Shown here in pieces: positions 1-9,000 of a stretch of DNA of 64,000 nt. Position 1 is the stretch's first letter; each line of letters starts with the position of its first letter. Position numbers and translations under genes: made by a program. Source of the stretch: Catellatospora sp. KI3 (GTDB taxonomy: Bacteria; Actinomycetota; Actinomycetes; Mycobacteriales; Micromonosporaceae); NCBI RefSeq assembly GCF_029948125.1, contig NZ_JASAMB010000013.1, forward strand, positions 161,979 through 225,978, read 5' to 3'. A model generated the notes under the pieces. It saw only the letters and a list, made by a program, of their open reading frames with translations, searched no databases and was not told the origin of the DNA.

Positions 1-281
1 CGGACCGGCCAGGTGGTCTCGTATGGCACGCCGTTGATGGCCATGATGCCCGTGAGCACGTCGAGGGTGATCCAGCCGTAGCCGGCGGCCTTGGCCCAGA
101 CGGGTGCGTCCATCCGCGCGATGAGGAACAGGATCGCCAGGTGGAAGAAGACGCCGGAGTACTCCGGCCAGACGACGCCGGGCTCGCTGACGGCGAAGGA
201 GACCAGTGACGGCAGGAACAGGACGATCGGCAGGATGGCCGCCGTCCGGAAGCTGAAGTAGGGCTTGTCGGGGTCGCGCAT
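1..281 (-). CDS. membrane protein, partial (C-terminus beyond window)
   Basis: About 93 N-terminal residues are visible, starting MRDPDKPYFS and running into at least two hydrophobic stretches (roughly residues 14-32 and 44-58), so this is an integral membrane protein whose C-terminus lies left of base 1. A purine-rich GAAAGG precedes the ATG at 281. It follows the TetR gene in the same direction with a 68-nt gap, so it is probably co-transcribed with and controlled by that repressor. I do not recognise the family; a DUF-type four-helix membrane protein is possible. Confidence 0.7.
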   Translation of the reverse strand, partial: MRDPDKPYFSFRTAAILPIVLFLPSLVSFAVSEPGVVWPEYSGVFFHLAILFLIARMDAPVWAKAAGYGWITLDVLTGIMAINGVPYETTWPV

Positions 282-349
282 GGCGGGGGGCCTTTCGTGA
301 GGGGTCGTGCCGGGCCGGACGACCGGGCGGTGGTGCGGTCGGACGCGGA

Positions 350-940
350 TCAGGCCGCCCCGGCCAGCAGGTCGCCGTCTGTCGGGCCGTGGCCGCCGCC
401 GGACTCGGCGGACAGGGCGCTGCGGATGAGCTGAGCCTGGTAGAGAGCCATGAGCTGGCGGGCCAGCCCGGCCGCGCGGGCGGGCACCTCGGCCGGGTCG
501 CCGCCGTGGACCTTCACCAGCCAGGCCGCGCAGGCGGCGGCGATCGCGTCGCGCATGCGGTCGGTCATCGTGACGACGATGTCGCGGATGGCGGGGTCGG
601 TCGTGGCCTCGCCCCAGGTCTGCAGGCCGACGCGGGCCTCGTCCGGGTCGATCGCGGCGGCGAGGTGGTCCAGCAGCCGCGCCGGGCTCGGCGGCACGTC
701 GCTGGCGGCGAATCCGGTCAGGGTGTCGAGCCGTCGTTGCAGCAGGTGCTGGGCGCTGGCCTGCACGATCTCGGCCTTGCTGCGGTAGTGCGCGTAGATC
801 GAACCGGGTGACAGGCCCGACTCGGCCGTGATGTCGGCGATGGAGGTGCGCTCTATGCCGTTGCGCACGAAGCAGCGCAGAGCGGCCTGGTTGATCTGAC
901 CGCGCCGCATCTGTCGGCGCGCGTCGGTGAGCTTGGGCAC
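350..940 (-). CDS. TetR/AcrR family transcriptional regulator
   Basis: A 196-aa protein of normal TetR length. The N-terminal helix-turn-helix is clear: TSIADITAESGLSPGSIYAHY at about residues 27-47 without its last residue is the standard TetR DNA-recognition segment, followed by a ligand-binding C-terminal domain that I cannot assign. I chose the GTG at 940 because GGAGG lies 5 nt upstream; the open frame extends further but has no ribosome site. The gene lies beside a 26-bp inverted repeat (960-985), most likely its own operator, and heads a two-gene unit with the membrane protein downstream. It probably represses itself and that protein, and perhaps the small secreted protein on the other strand. 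Confidence 0.88.
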   Translation of the reverse strand: MPKLTDARRQMRRGQINQAALRCFVRNGIERTSIADITAESGLSPGSIYAHYRSKAEIVQASAQHLLQRRLDTLTGFAASDVPPSPARLLDHLAAAIDPDEARVGLQTWGEATTDPAIRDIVVTMTDRMRDAIAAACAAWLVKVHGGDPAEVPARAAGLARQLMALYQAQLIRSALSAESGGGHGPTDGDLLAGAA

Positions 941-959
941 GTCCACCTCCGGTACGGAT

Positions 960-985
960 ACAAACAGAATGATTACTCTGTTTGT
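960..985. promoter_or_regulatory. probable TetR operator, inverted repeat
   Basis: ACAAACAGA (960-968) and TCTGTTTGT (977-985) form perfect 9-bp arms with an 8-bp AT-rich spacer, 19 nt before the TetR start. A third exact copy of the right arm, TCTGTTTGT, lies at 1011-1019. An AT-rich palindrome in such GC-rich DNA next to a TetR gene is the usual arrangement for autoregulation. Pairing with this TetR is inferred from position. Confidence 0.75.
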
Positions 986-1065
986 CGCGATCCGCAAGGA
1001 GAGGAGCCATTCTGTTTGTGCGAGGCGGCCTGGCGTGATCTTCGCGGATGCGGCGCCATACCCAT

Positions 1066-1079
1066 ATGCATCGATGCAT
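1066..1079. repeat. 14-bp perfect palindrome ATGCATCGATGCAT
   Basis: A fully self-complementary 14-mer in the 183-nt gap between the TetR start and the small secreted protein, 45 nt before the start codon of the latter. It could be a regulator site for that gene. No regulator can be named. Confidence 0.4.
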
Positions 1080-1123
1080 GCGAGGATATGTTTGCCTGGG
1101 GGAATACTTTCGAGGAGGTCGAT

Positions 1124-1318
1124 GTGCGTACCCTGCGGTTGCTGCTCATCGTTGTCGTCACCGCCGTGGCCGGACTGACCGCCACCACGGTCCCGGCGCA
1201 GGCGGGAAAGCCCGCGACCATGTGCGAATGGAACGGCGCCTGGTATCCGCACGGTTGGGCGGGCGAGCTCAGCGGCCGCTACATGGAGTGCTCGTACGGC
1301 GTCTGGCACATGATGTGA
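1124..1318 (+). CDS. small secreted protein, 64 aa
   Basis: The GTG at 1124 is preceded by GAGGAGG (1112-1118). Residues 1-24 or so form a Sec signal peptide: basic MRTLR, hydrophobic LLLIVVVTAVAGLTA, then a PAQA cleavage box. The mature part is only about 40 residues, rich in Trp, Tyr, Gly, with two cysteines (in MCEW and MECS) that could form one disulfide. No family recognised. It is divergent from the TetR gene and shares its control region, and ends 4 nt before the converging lipoprotein gene. Confidence 0.6.
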   Translation: MRTLRLLLIVVVTAVAGLTATTVPAQAGKPATMCEWNGAWYPHGWAGELSGRYMECSYGVWHMM

Positions 1319-1322
1319 CGGC

Positions 1323-1886
1323 TCACCAGGTGAGCAGGCTGGTGTAGTCGGCGCAGGTCAGCGGGGTGTCGGTGAGCGCGCCGTCGGCGCGCGGCACGCC
1401 GACCGGGTGGCCCTCCCGGGTGAAGGCCACCCGCTTCACCCCCGGCCTGGCGGTGAGGGTGCACACGACCTGGGCGAAGGCCAGCACGTCGTCGTTGCGG
1501 CCGGTGTCCTCGCGGGTGCTGGACAGGTCGACCACGGCCGTGGTGGCCCTGGCCTCGACCGCGCCGATGATGTGGGTGCCCAGCAGGGCACTGGTGAACC
1601 CAACGTCCTCCTCGGCCTCGGTCGGGCCGGCCATCAGATCCGACACCAGCTGCTGGATCGAGGGCGGCGCCGACAGTTTGCGCTCGACCCTGATCAAGGA
1701 ACCGTTGTTGACCAGGTACAGGTGCTCGCTGGCCGGTCCGGCGGCGCGGGCGACGGGCTCGGTGAACGCCTGGGCGTCACCGGTCGGGGCCAGCGGACGG
1801 GCGCTGTCCTCGGTCGGCACGCCGCAGGCCGCGGCGGACAGGGCCAGGCCGCTCAGCCAGGCCGCGGTGGCGTACGCGCGGATCAT
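1323..1886 (-). CDS. GerMN-domain lipoprotein
   Basis: A 187-aa lipoprotein: signal peptide with lipobox SAAAC at about residues 17-21, then a single GerMN-like domain (about 50-170) with hallmark segments such as LVSDLMAGP and a late VVCTLTARPGV. It is the last gene of a response regulator / kinase / lipoprotein operon and overlaps the kinase stop by 4 nt (ATGA). The arrangement mirrors mtrA-mtrB-lpqB and cseB-cseC-cseA, in which a lipoprotein modulates the kinase outside the membrane. It is far shorter than LpqB (near 580 aa, with a propeller), so it is closer to the CseA type or a paralogue. Confidence 0.82.
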   Translation of the reverse strand: MIRAYATAAWLSGLALSAAACGVPTEDSARPLAPTGDAQAFTEPVARAAGPASEHLYLVNNGSLIRVERKLSAPPSIQQLVSDLMAGPTEAEEDVGFTSALLGTHIIGAVEARATTAVVDLSSTREDTGRNDDVLAFAQVVCTLTARPGVKRVAFTREGHPVGVPRADGALTDTPLTCADYTSLLTW

Positions 1887-3238
1887 CGCCGCTCCTGAGG
1901 CAGTTCGATACGGAACCGGGCGCCGCCGCCGGGGCGCTCGCCCACGCTGACCCGGCCGCCGTGCGCGGTGACGTGCTGGGCGACCAGCGCCAGGCCCAGA
2001 CCGGTGCCGTCGCTGCCGCCCCGGGCGCCCGCCGACGCGCCCCGCACGAACCGGCCGAAGATCACATCCCGGTCGGCCGGGCACACCCCGGGCCCGGCGT
2101 CGTCGACCTCCAGCACCCGCGTGCCGCGCTGGTGCCCGATGCGCAGCGCGACCGCGCCGCCGCCGTGGGCGTGGGCGTTGTCGAGCAGGTTCGCCAGCAC
2201 CTGGGTGAACCTGCGGCGGTCCACCCGCCACTGCGGGTCGGCCCCGGCCTCGACCGTGACCAGGTCCGCGGCCAGCCCCCGCGCCCGGCAGACCTGCCGG
2301 GCCAGCGCCGCGACGTCGACCGGGGCCACCTCCGGCGGCTGGTCGCCCCGGGCCAGTTCCAGCAGGTCGGTGACGAGCGCCTGGAACCGGCCCACCTCGT
2401 CGGTGAGCAGCCCGACCGCCGTGGCCGTGCGCTCGTCCAGACTGGTGCGGCGGTTGTGCAGCACGCTCGCGGCCGCGGCGATGGTCTGCAGTGGAGAGCG
2501 CAGCTCGTGGCTCACGTCGGCGGCGAAGCGCCGGTCGCGCTCCACCCGACGGGCCAGCTGCTCGACCATCTGGTTGAACGACGCGGTCAACCGGGCCAGC
2601 TCGGGTTCGGTGTCGGGGTCGAGGCGGGCGCTGAAGTCACCGGCGGCGATCTCGCGGGCGGCGTCGGCCACGGTCGCCAGCGGCCGCAGCACTCGCCGCG
2701 CGGCGTACCAGCCCAGCAGGGCGCCCGCGCCGGTGGTGGCGGTGGCCAGCAGGGCGAGGATCAGGGCCAGGATCTTCAGTGAGCGGTCCAGCTCCTGCAT
2801 GAAGTCGATCTCGTACAGCGTGATCGTCGCCCCGGCCGGCACCCCGACCACCAGCGCGGTACGCCCGCTGATCCGGGTCCGCTGCACCCCGCCCCGCCCG
2901 TGCTCGGCCAGCGCCACCAGGCTGGCCGGGATGCTGGTGGTCAGGCCCGCGTCGACGGTACGCGAGTAGAAGTGCCCGTCGCGGCGGATCAGCACCCGCC
3001 GGTTGCCCCCGGTGTCCAGCGACCGCAGCACCTGCAGCACCCCCGGGTCGTCCCCGTCCACGGCCGCCTGCACGATCCCGACGTCGACCATGGCGGTGCG
3101 CACCGCCGCGTCCTCCCGCTCGGCCAGCAGGAAACGCTGCGTGAGCTGGTACGACCCGACCGCGATCGCCGCCGACACCAGCAGCGCGCCGACGGCGAAC
3201 CCGCCGGTGACCTTCGCCCGCAGCCCGGGGCGCCTCAT
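1883..3238 (-). CDS. two-component sensor histidine kinase
   Basis: 451 aa. Membrane segments at about 10-30 and 155-178 flank an extracellular sensor domain of about 120 residues; a HAMP domain follows (about 180-232), then the HisKA dimerisation domain with the phospho-acceptor in SHELRSP (His244) and a HATPase domain with the N box (NLLDNAHAHG), the G1 box (DDAGPGV) and GTGLGLALV. It starts inside the response-regulator stop (4-nt overlap), so the two are translationally coupled. The stimulus is unknown; given the lipoprotein partner, cell-envelope state is a reasonable guess. Confidence 0.92.
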   Translation of the reverse strand: MRRPGLRAKVTGGFAVGALLVSAAIAVGSYQLTQRFLLAEREDAAVRTAMVDVGIVQAAVDGDDPGVLQVLRSLDTGGNRRVLIRRDGHFYSRTVDAGLTTSIPASLVALAEHGRGGVQRTRISGRTALVVGVPAGATITLYEIDFMQELDRSLKILALILALLATATTGAGALLGWYAARRVLRPLATVADAAREIAAGDFSARLDPDTEPELARLTASFNQMVEQLARRVERDRRFAADVSHELRSPLQTIAAAASVLHNRRTSLDERTATAVGLLTDEVGRFQALVTDLLELARGDQPPEVAPVDVAALARQVCRARGLAADLVTVEAGADPQWRVDRRRFTQVLANLLDNAHAHGGGAVALRIGHQRGTRVLEVDDAGPGVCPADRDVIFGRFVRGASAGARGGSDGTGLGLALVAQHVTAHGGRVSVGERPGGGARFRIELPQERR

Positions 3239-3915
3239 CGGACGAGTTTGTAGCCCAGGCCCCGGACCGTGACGATGAGCCGGGGCACGCCCGGATCGTC
3301 CTCGATCTTCTGGCGCAGCCGGGCGATGTGGACGTCCACCAGGCGCTCGTCGCCGAAGTCGTACTCCCACACCCGCTCCAGCAGCTGCTGGCGGCTGAGC
3401 ACGTGCCCGGCGTTGGCGGCCAGCTCGCACAGCAGCCGCAGTTCGGTCCGGGTCAGCGCGATCGCCCGCCCGCGCCGGGACACCTCACCGGCGGCGGGGC
3501 GCAGCTGCAGGTCGCCGAAGACCAGCGCCTGCTCGATCCGGGGCGCGGGCAGCCCGGCGCGGCGGCGCAGCGCCCGCAGCCGGGCCGACAGCTCGGGGGT
3601 GGCGACCGGTTTGACCAGGTAGTCGTCGGCGCCGGCCTCCAGCGCAGCGACGATGTCGCCGGTGTCCTGCCGGGCGCTGACCACCACGATCGGCACGTCG
3701 TCGTCGCGGCGCAGCCTGCGGATGCACTCGATGCCGTCCAGGCCGGGCAGCATCAGGTCGACCAGCACGGTGTCGGCGGGTTCGCGCCGCTGCCGGGCCA
3801 GGCCGTCCTCGGCGGTGGCGGTGGCCCGGACCGCGTACCCCTCGTCCTCCAGCGCCATCGCCAGCGCGAGCCGGATCCGGTCGTCATCCTCGATCACCAG
3901 CACAGCCGCCACCAC
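3235..3915 (-). CDS. OmpR/PhoB-family response regulator
   Basis: 226 aa from the GTG at 3915. Receiver domain at 1-115 with the acidic pocket (EDDD), phospho-acceptor Asp53 in LVDLMLPG, the conserved Thr/Ser in VVVSAR and Lys in YLVKP; the C-terminal winged helix (about 130-225) ends in the typical VRGLGYKL. Start choice is uncertain: two GTG codons lie in tandem (3915, 3912) and the ribosome site is weak. First gene of the operon with the kinase and GerMN lipoprotein; resembles MtrA/CseB. Confidence 0.9.
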   Translation of the reverse strand: MVAAVLVIEDDDRIRLALAMALEDEGYAVRATATAEDGLARQRREPADTVLVDLMLPGLDGIECIRRLRRDDDVPIVVVSARQDTGDIVAALEAGADDYLVKPVATPELSARLRALRRRAGLPAPRIEQALVFGDLQLRPAAGEVSRRGRAIALTRTELRLLCELAANAGHVLSRQQLLERVWEYDFGDERLVDVHIARLRQKIEDDPGVPRLIVTVRGLGYKLVR

Positions 3916-4255
3916 CGCATCATGACCCGGTGGTGTCGGCCCGGACTGACGCCGGGCCGAGTTGCCGGTAATTGTCATGAAATAGTCATAGGACCTGATT
4001 CGGTTGCGAAGATCACTGTTAATGACATTGACACATCTGCTCATATGATCGAGACTGCATGGCGGGAGCGTTCCCACATCGGGGTGGAACGACGTCTCTT
4101 TGCGACCGCAGTACTGCTGCGGACTCCACTTCCCAGGTCGGCTGCCTCGACGCCGTGCGCAGAGAACCGAGCACCGCGCGGCGGTTGCCCTCGCCTGCCT
4201 CGCCGCCCACGTACGCCGCCTGGCCTCGCCATGTCCGGTCGCCGAAGGTGGGAAC
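3916..4255. other. divergent control region, regulator operon / NRPS operon
   Basis: No gene in 340 nt. It has an AT-richer core (about 3985-4055), unusual here, with the tandem TGACAT-TGACAC at 4023-4034. A TTGACA at 4029-4034 with GAGACT 17 nt later would place a transcription start at about 4062, directly on the LacI-type palindrome 4062-4077. About 180 nt of untranslated leader would then precede the GTG at 4256. The promoter call is tentative because the -10 hexamer is poor. Confidence 0.4.
4062..4077. promoter_or_regulatory. LacI/CebR-like operator, copy 1
   Basis: GCGGGAGCGTTCCCAC, a near-palindrome that matches the sites at 39505-39520 (GTGGGAGCGATCCCAC) and 30656-30671 (GTGGGAGCGCTACCAT). 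The shape resembles the CebR consensus TGGGAGCGCTCCCA known from Streptomyces. It lies in front of the NRPS operon. No LacI-family gene is in the window, so the regulator must be encoded elsewhere. Confidence 0.6.
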
Positions 4256-6040
4256 GTGAGACGAACGACGAAACTCGACCAGTGGAGCCAGGAGCTGGGC
4301 GACGTGCGCGACGCCGCCGCGCTGTTCGGCGGCAGCGCCCAGGCCGCGGTGCTGCGCCTGCTCACGATGGGCGGCAAGATTCCGTTCCGCTCCGCGTTCG
4401 ACGGCCTCACCCTGCGGGAACAGGCGATCGTCCGGCACCTGCTCGGCCGCCCGCAGCTGCGGCTGACCGCGCCGGGCGCCGACGCGCCGCCCGCCCAGTT
4501 CGTGCTGTGCCACTCGGCACTGGGCAAGCTGTCCGTCCACGAACCCGGTGAGGCGCCCGCCGACGAGGTGGTCGCCGAACTCGCGCTGCCGCAGTGGATC
4601 ATCGAGATGATCGACGAGGAGTACCTCCCGGCACAGGCCGAAGAGGACCACCAGCGGCACGAGCTCGACCACATGCTGCACACCTGGCACGCCGAGGGCA
4701 CCCTGCCCGAGCGGCTGGAAGAGGTCGTCGACTGGGTCGAACGGGTCGAGACCGTCCTGGTCTACATCCAGCGGCGGGTCTTCTCCCGCTCCGACTCCGG
4801 TTCCAGCACCCTCATCCGCGACGGCGTGCTGCCCGCGCTGCGCGGGCGGCCGCCGGCCGACTGGAGCCCGGAGGAGCGGCTGTTCGTCGCCGCGATCCAG
4901 CTGCTGTTCCGGACGGGACGGGCGGTCCGGTTCGAGGAGTTCAACGGACGCCAGCTCAGCGCCGTCGGCCTGCGCCGGACCCTGACCACCCGCTGCGCCG
5001 CGTACCTGAACGCCCTCGGCGAGCAGGCCGACGGCCGGCTGAGCACCGCGACCCTGGCCGAGCTGGCGGCGCTCGCGGGCGACCTCGTCGAACTCGTCGA
5101 CGGCGGCGGCCAGATGCGCTACCGGCGCGTCAACGGCCTGACCTACGCCAAGGACGAGTACCTGATGCCCTGGGACCAGGGCCAGCGCACCCAGGCGGAG
5201 CTGCCCGAGACGCTGCTCTCGCTGGCCGGGGGCCTGGACGGCCCGGCCGCCGACACCGACGCGGCCACCTGGGTGCGGCAGGCCACCGCCGCCGCGCTGC
5301 GGACCGCCCACGCCGTCGGCGACGACGGCGAACTGGCGCGGATCCTGGAAGGCATCGTGCTCGGCGCGGTCATCGACGGCCGGGCCGACTACGGCATGTC
5401 CAGCGGGGTGCGGGACCTGTCCCGCCTGGACGGAGCCGCCGGAGAGTACGGCCAGGAGGTGGCCGAGCTGAAGAAGCCCGACTTCTTCTGCTGCGTGCTG
5501 CCCAGCCCCGACATGGCCGCCGACCTGCCCGCCCCGGCCGTCACCGACATCCTCTGGCAGGTCGCCCAGCGCATGATGTACAACCGCTGGCACTTCGTGC
5601 CCGGCAACTTCGACCGGGCGCAGGTACCCCGCCAGCGGCACTACTTCTTCCCGCCGCTGGTGCCCGACATCGGCGAATGGGGCGACCTGCGCCACGGCGG
5701 CCACACCACCGCCCGGGTCCGCTACACGCTGCGGGCGCCCGGCGCCGCGATGTGGCGCCAGCCCTTCACCGTCGGGGGACGCCAGTACCGCGGCGCGTTC
5801 GACATCCGGCTGGTGCGGATGGAAGGCCCGCCGTTCACCCTCGCCGACCTGCGGGTCGCCTGCCGCTACTCGGCGCTGGTGGACGTGTTCTGGCGCGAGA
5901 TCGCCGCCTACGCCGACGCCCACGGCGGCTGGACCCCGACGATCACGGCCTTCAGCGGCGACTGGTACGCCAAGGAGTCCTGGCGCGAACCCGTCGACCG
6001 GCTGGCCGCCGCGGAGCGGGCGATCGGCGCGCCGGCGTGA
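4256..6040 (+). CDS. orphan 594-aa protein, first gene of the NRPS operon
   Basis: I do not recognise this family. The protein is soluble (no signal peptide or membrane segment), acidic, and mixed alpha/beta with long helical stretches in the N-terminal half (for example an acidic E/H-rich run at about 120-150). The C-terminal third is rich in aromatics: QRMMYNRWHF, RHYFFPPLVPDI, HTTARVRYTL, SGDWYAKESW. A CC pair occurs in FFCCVLP. No nucleotide-binding or catalytic motif stands out. The GTG at 4256 follows AAGGTGGG; a longer frame upstream has no ribosome site. Its stop overlaps the NRPS start (GTGA), so it is translated with the NRPS and probably acts on the same product, as a tailoring enzyme or scaffold. 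It is the first gene behind the LacI-type operator. Confidence 0.75.
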   Translation: MRRTTKLDQWSQELGDVRDAAALFGGSAQAAVLRLLTMGGKIPFRSAFDGLTLREQAIVRHLLGRPQLRLTAPGADAPPAQFVLCHSALGKLSVHEPGEAPADEVVAELALPQWIIEMIDEEYLPAQAEEDHQRHELDHMLHTWHAEGTLPERLEEVVDWVERVETVLVYIQRRVFSRSDSGSSTLIRDGVLPALRGRPPADWSPEERLFVAAIQLLFRTGRAVRFEEFNGRQLSAVGLRRTLTTRCAAYLNALGEQADGRLSTATLAELAALAGDLVELVDGGGQMRYRRVNGLTYAKDEYLMPWDQGQRTQAELPETLLSLAGGLDGPAADTDAATWVRQATAAALRTAHAVGDDGELARILEGIVLGAVIDGRADYGMSSGVRDLSRLDGAAGEYGQEVAELKKPDFFCCVLPSPDMAADLPAPAVTDILWQVAQRMMYNRWHFVPGNFDRAQVPRQRHYFFPPLVPDIGEWGDLRHGGHTTARVRYTLRAPGAAMWRQPFTVGGRQYRGAFDIRLVRMEGPPFTLADLRVACRYSALVDVFWREIAAYADAHGGWTPTITAFSGDWYAKESWREPVDRLAAAERAIGAPA

Positions 6041-9000
6041 ACCAGAGCCAGCGGCACGTGGTCGTCAACGGCCAGGACCAGTACTCCCTGTGGCCGACGG
6101 ACCGGCCGGTGCCGGGCGGATGGACACCTGTCTTCACCGGCGAGACCGAGGTGTGCCTGGAGCACATCACCCGGCTGTGGACCGACCTGCGGCCGGCCGC
6201 GCTGCGCCCAGCCGGCGTCGGCACGGTCGCCGGTGCGCGGCCCCAGCCGGCCGACGCCGCGGTCGACTCCGTGCTGTCGATCGCCGCCGGGCCGCGCCGC
6301 CCGGTCGACCAGACGCCGCTGCACGTGCTGATCGACCGGGCGCTGGCGGCCGATCCCGGCCGGATCGCGGTGCGCTGCGCCGGAGTCGAGGTCACCGCCG
6401 GTGAGCTGCTGGCGCGGGTACGCCGTACCGCGCGGGTGCTGCGGACGCACGGCGCCGGCCCCGAGACACCGGTCGCGGTGCTGCTGCCCCGCTCGGTCGA
6501 GGCCGTCGTGGCGATCCTCGCGGTGCTGGCGTCCGGGTCGGCGTACCTGCCGCTGTCCGTGCACGACCCCGCCGACCGGCGGGCCCGGATCCTGGCCGAC
6601 GCCGGCGACCCGGTCCTGCTCACCGGCCCGGCGCACGCCGCGCTGGTGCCGGCCGGCTACCCGGCGGCGGTGCTGGACGTCACCGACCTGCCCGACCCGT
6701 CCGGTGACGGCGGTGACGGCGGCTGCCAGGTCGAGAACCTGGCGTTCATCATGTACACCTCCGGCACCAGCGGCGCGCCCAAGGGCGTGCTCGGCACCCA
6801 CCGGCAGCTGGTCAACTACGTGGCCTGGTGCGCCGAGGAGTTCGCGTTCCAGCCGGGCGAGCGCGCCGTGCTGCACGCCCCGCTGTACTTCGTCGGCTCG
6901 GTGATGACGCTGTTCACCGCACTCGTCGCGGACTGGGAACTGGAGGTCGCCCCGGAGCCGGTCGCGTTCGACGACCTGATCGCCCTGACCGCCTCGGCCC
7001 CGTGCGGCTTCCTGAAGCTGACCCCCTCGCACGTACGGGCGATGACCGCCCTGGGCGGCGTCGACGACGTGGCCCGGCAAGTGATGATCGGCAGCGAGCC
7101 GCTCTACCTCACCCCCGAGTTCGACAAGTGGATCACCGGCAGCCCGATGTCCGGGTTCGGCAACCACTACGGCATGAGCGAGACCGTCGGCGCGACGTGG
7201 TACTGGATCGGCGCCGACCGCAGCGTCGGGCGGCGGCTGCCCGTCGGCGCGCCGATCCCCAACGCCGAGGTGCACATCGTCGACGAGCAGGGCCTGCCCG
7301 TGGCGCTGGGCGAGGCGGGCGAGATCTGCCTGGGCGGGGCCGTCATCGGCCGCGGCTACCACGGCCAGCCCGCGCTGACGGCCCAGCGGTGGATCCCGCA
7401 CCCGGCCGGCGACGGCACCCGGCTGCTGCGCACCGGCGACCTCGGCCGGATGCGACCCGACGGGGTGCTGGACGTCCTGGGCCGGGCCGACCGGCAGGTG
7501 AAGATCCGCGGCCAGCGCGTCGAACCGCCCGCCGTCGAGGACGCGCTGCGCCGCTGTCCGGGCGTCGCCGAAGCGGTCGTGATCGCCGAGCCCGACGGCC
7601 ACGACCTGCAACTGGTCGCCTACCTGCGCTCGGAGGAGCAGCCGCCACCCGCGGCGGCCACCCTGCGCGCCCACGCGGCCGGGCTGCTGCCCGAGGCGTC
7701 GGTGCCGAGCCGCTTCCTGTACGTGGCGCGGTATCCGCTCACCCCGAACGGCAAGGTCGACACCCGGCGGCTGCCGGACACCCCGACGGTGCGCCCCGCG
7801 CTGAGCACCGTGTACACGGCCCCGGCGGGTGACCTGGAGACGGCGGTCGCGGCGGTGGTCGCCCGGGTGCTGCGCGTGGACCGGCTGGGCGCCGACGACG
7901 ACTTCTTCGAACTGGGTGGGGACTCGATGCGGGTCGTCGAGGTCGTCACCCGGCTCGACGAGGAGCTCGGCCTGTCGGTCGGCATCGCCGACCTGTTCGA
8001 CCGCCGTACCGTCCGGTCGCTGGCCGCCGCGCTGGACGCCGACCCGGCGCCCGCCCCGGCGGTCGGCACCGTGAACCGGGCGGAGCAGCCCACCGACTCC
8101 GCGGCCGTGACACCGGTGGTCTCCGGCGCGGCGATCCAGGCCCGGTTCAGCGGCACGTCGGCCGCCTCCGCCCCGCTGACCTGGGGCCAGACGGCCATGT
8201 TCCGGCCCATGCAGTGGTTCGGCGAGGCCAGCGCGAACTTCAACATCAAACGGGTGCTGCGGCTGTCGGCCCCGGTCCCGGCCGAACGGGTCGCCACCGC
8301 CTGGTCCCAGCTGATCCTGCGGCACCAGGTGCTCCGCAGCCTGATGACCGACGGCCCCGACGGCCCCCACCAGCACCTGCGGCCCGAAGGCGCGTACGAG
8401 CCGCAGATCGTCGACACCACCGCCGCCGAACTCGACGCGACCGCCGAGGCCACCGCCGCTGAACTGGCCGCCGCGGCGTTCCACCTGGACCGGCAGTGGC
8501 CGGTGCGGTTCGCGCTGCTGCGCGTCGACGGCCAGGTCGAAGCCGTCGCCGTGGCCGCCTCCCACGTGTCGCTGGACGGCTGGTCGCTGGAGCTGCTGCT
8601 GGCCGAGCTGCGCGTCCTCGTCGAAGGCGAACGGGCCCTGCCCGCGCCGGGCTGGCAGCCACTGGACCAGGCCGCCTACGAGGCGTCACCGGCCGGGCAG
8701 CGCCGCGCCCGGCAGTCCCTGGACCACTGGCGGCAACGGCTGCCCCTGGTACCGCATCGGATCTTCGACGGCCCGGACCACGACGGCGGCGAGCTGCCCG
8801 TGGTCACCTGGCGGATGGAGTCGGCGGCCGTGGCCGCTGCCGCATCCGAACTGGCCGTGCGCACCGGAGCGTCGACGTCCACGGTGGTGCTGACCGCGGT
8901 GCTGCTGACCCAGGCGGCGCTGACCGGCAGGGACCGGGCCGTGGTCAAACTCATCGCGGGCAACCGCAACACCCCCCGGCAGCGGGAACTGGCCACGGGC

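Noticed and set aside
4594..6036. Open frame continuous with the NRPS but upstream of its GTG
   Set aside because: It is a shadow of the 594-aa gene; the MbtH domain and coupled GTGA start at 6037 fix the true beginning.
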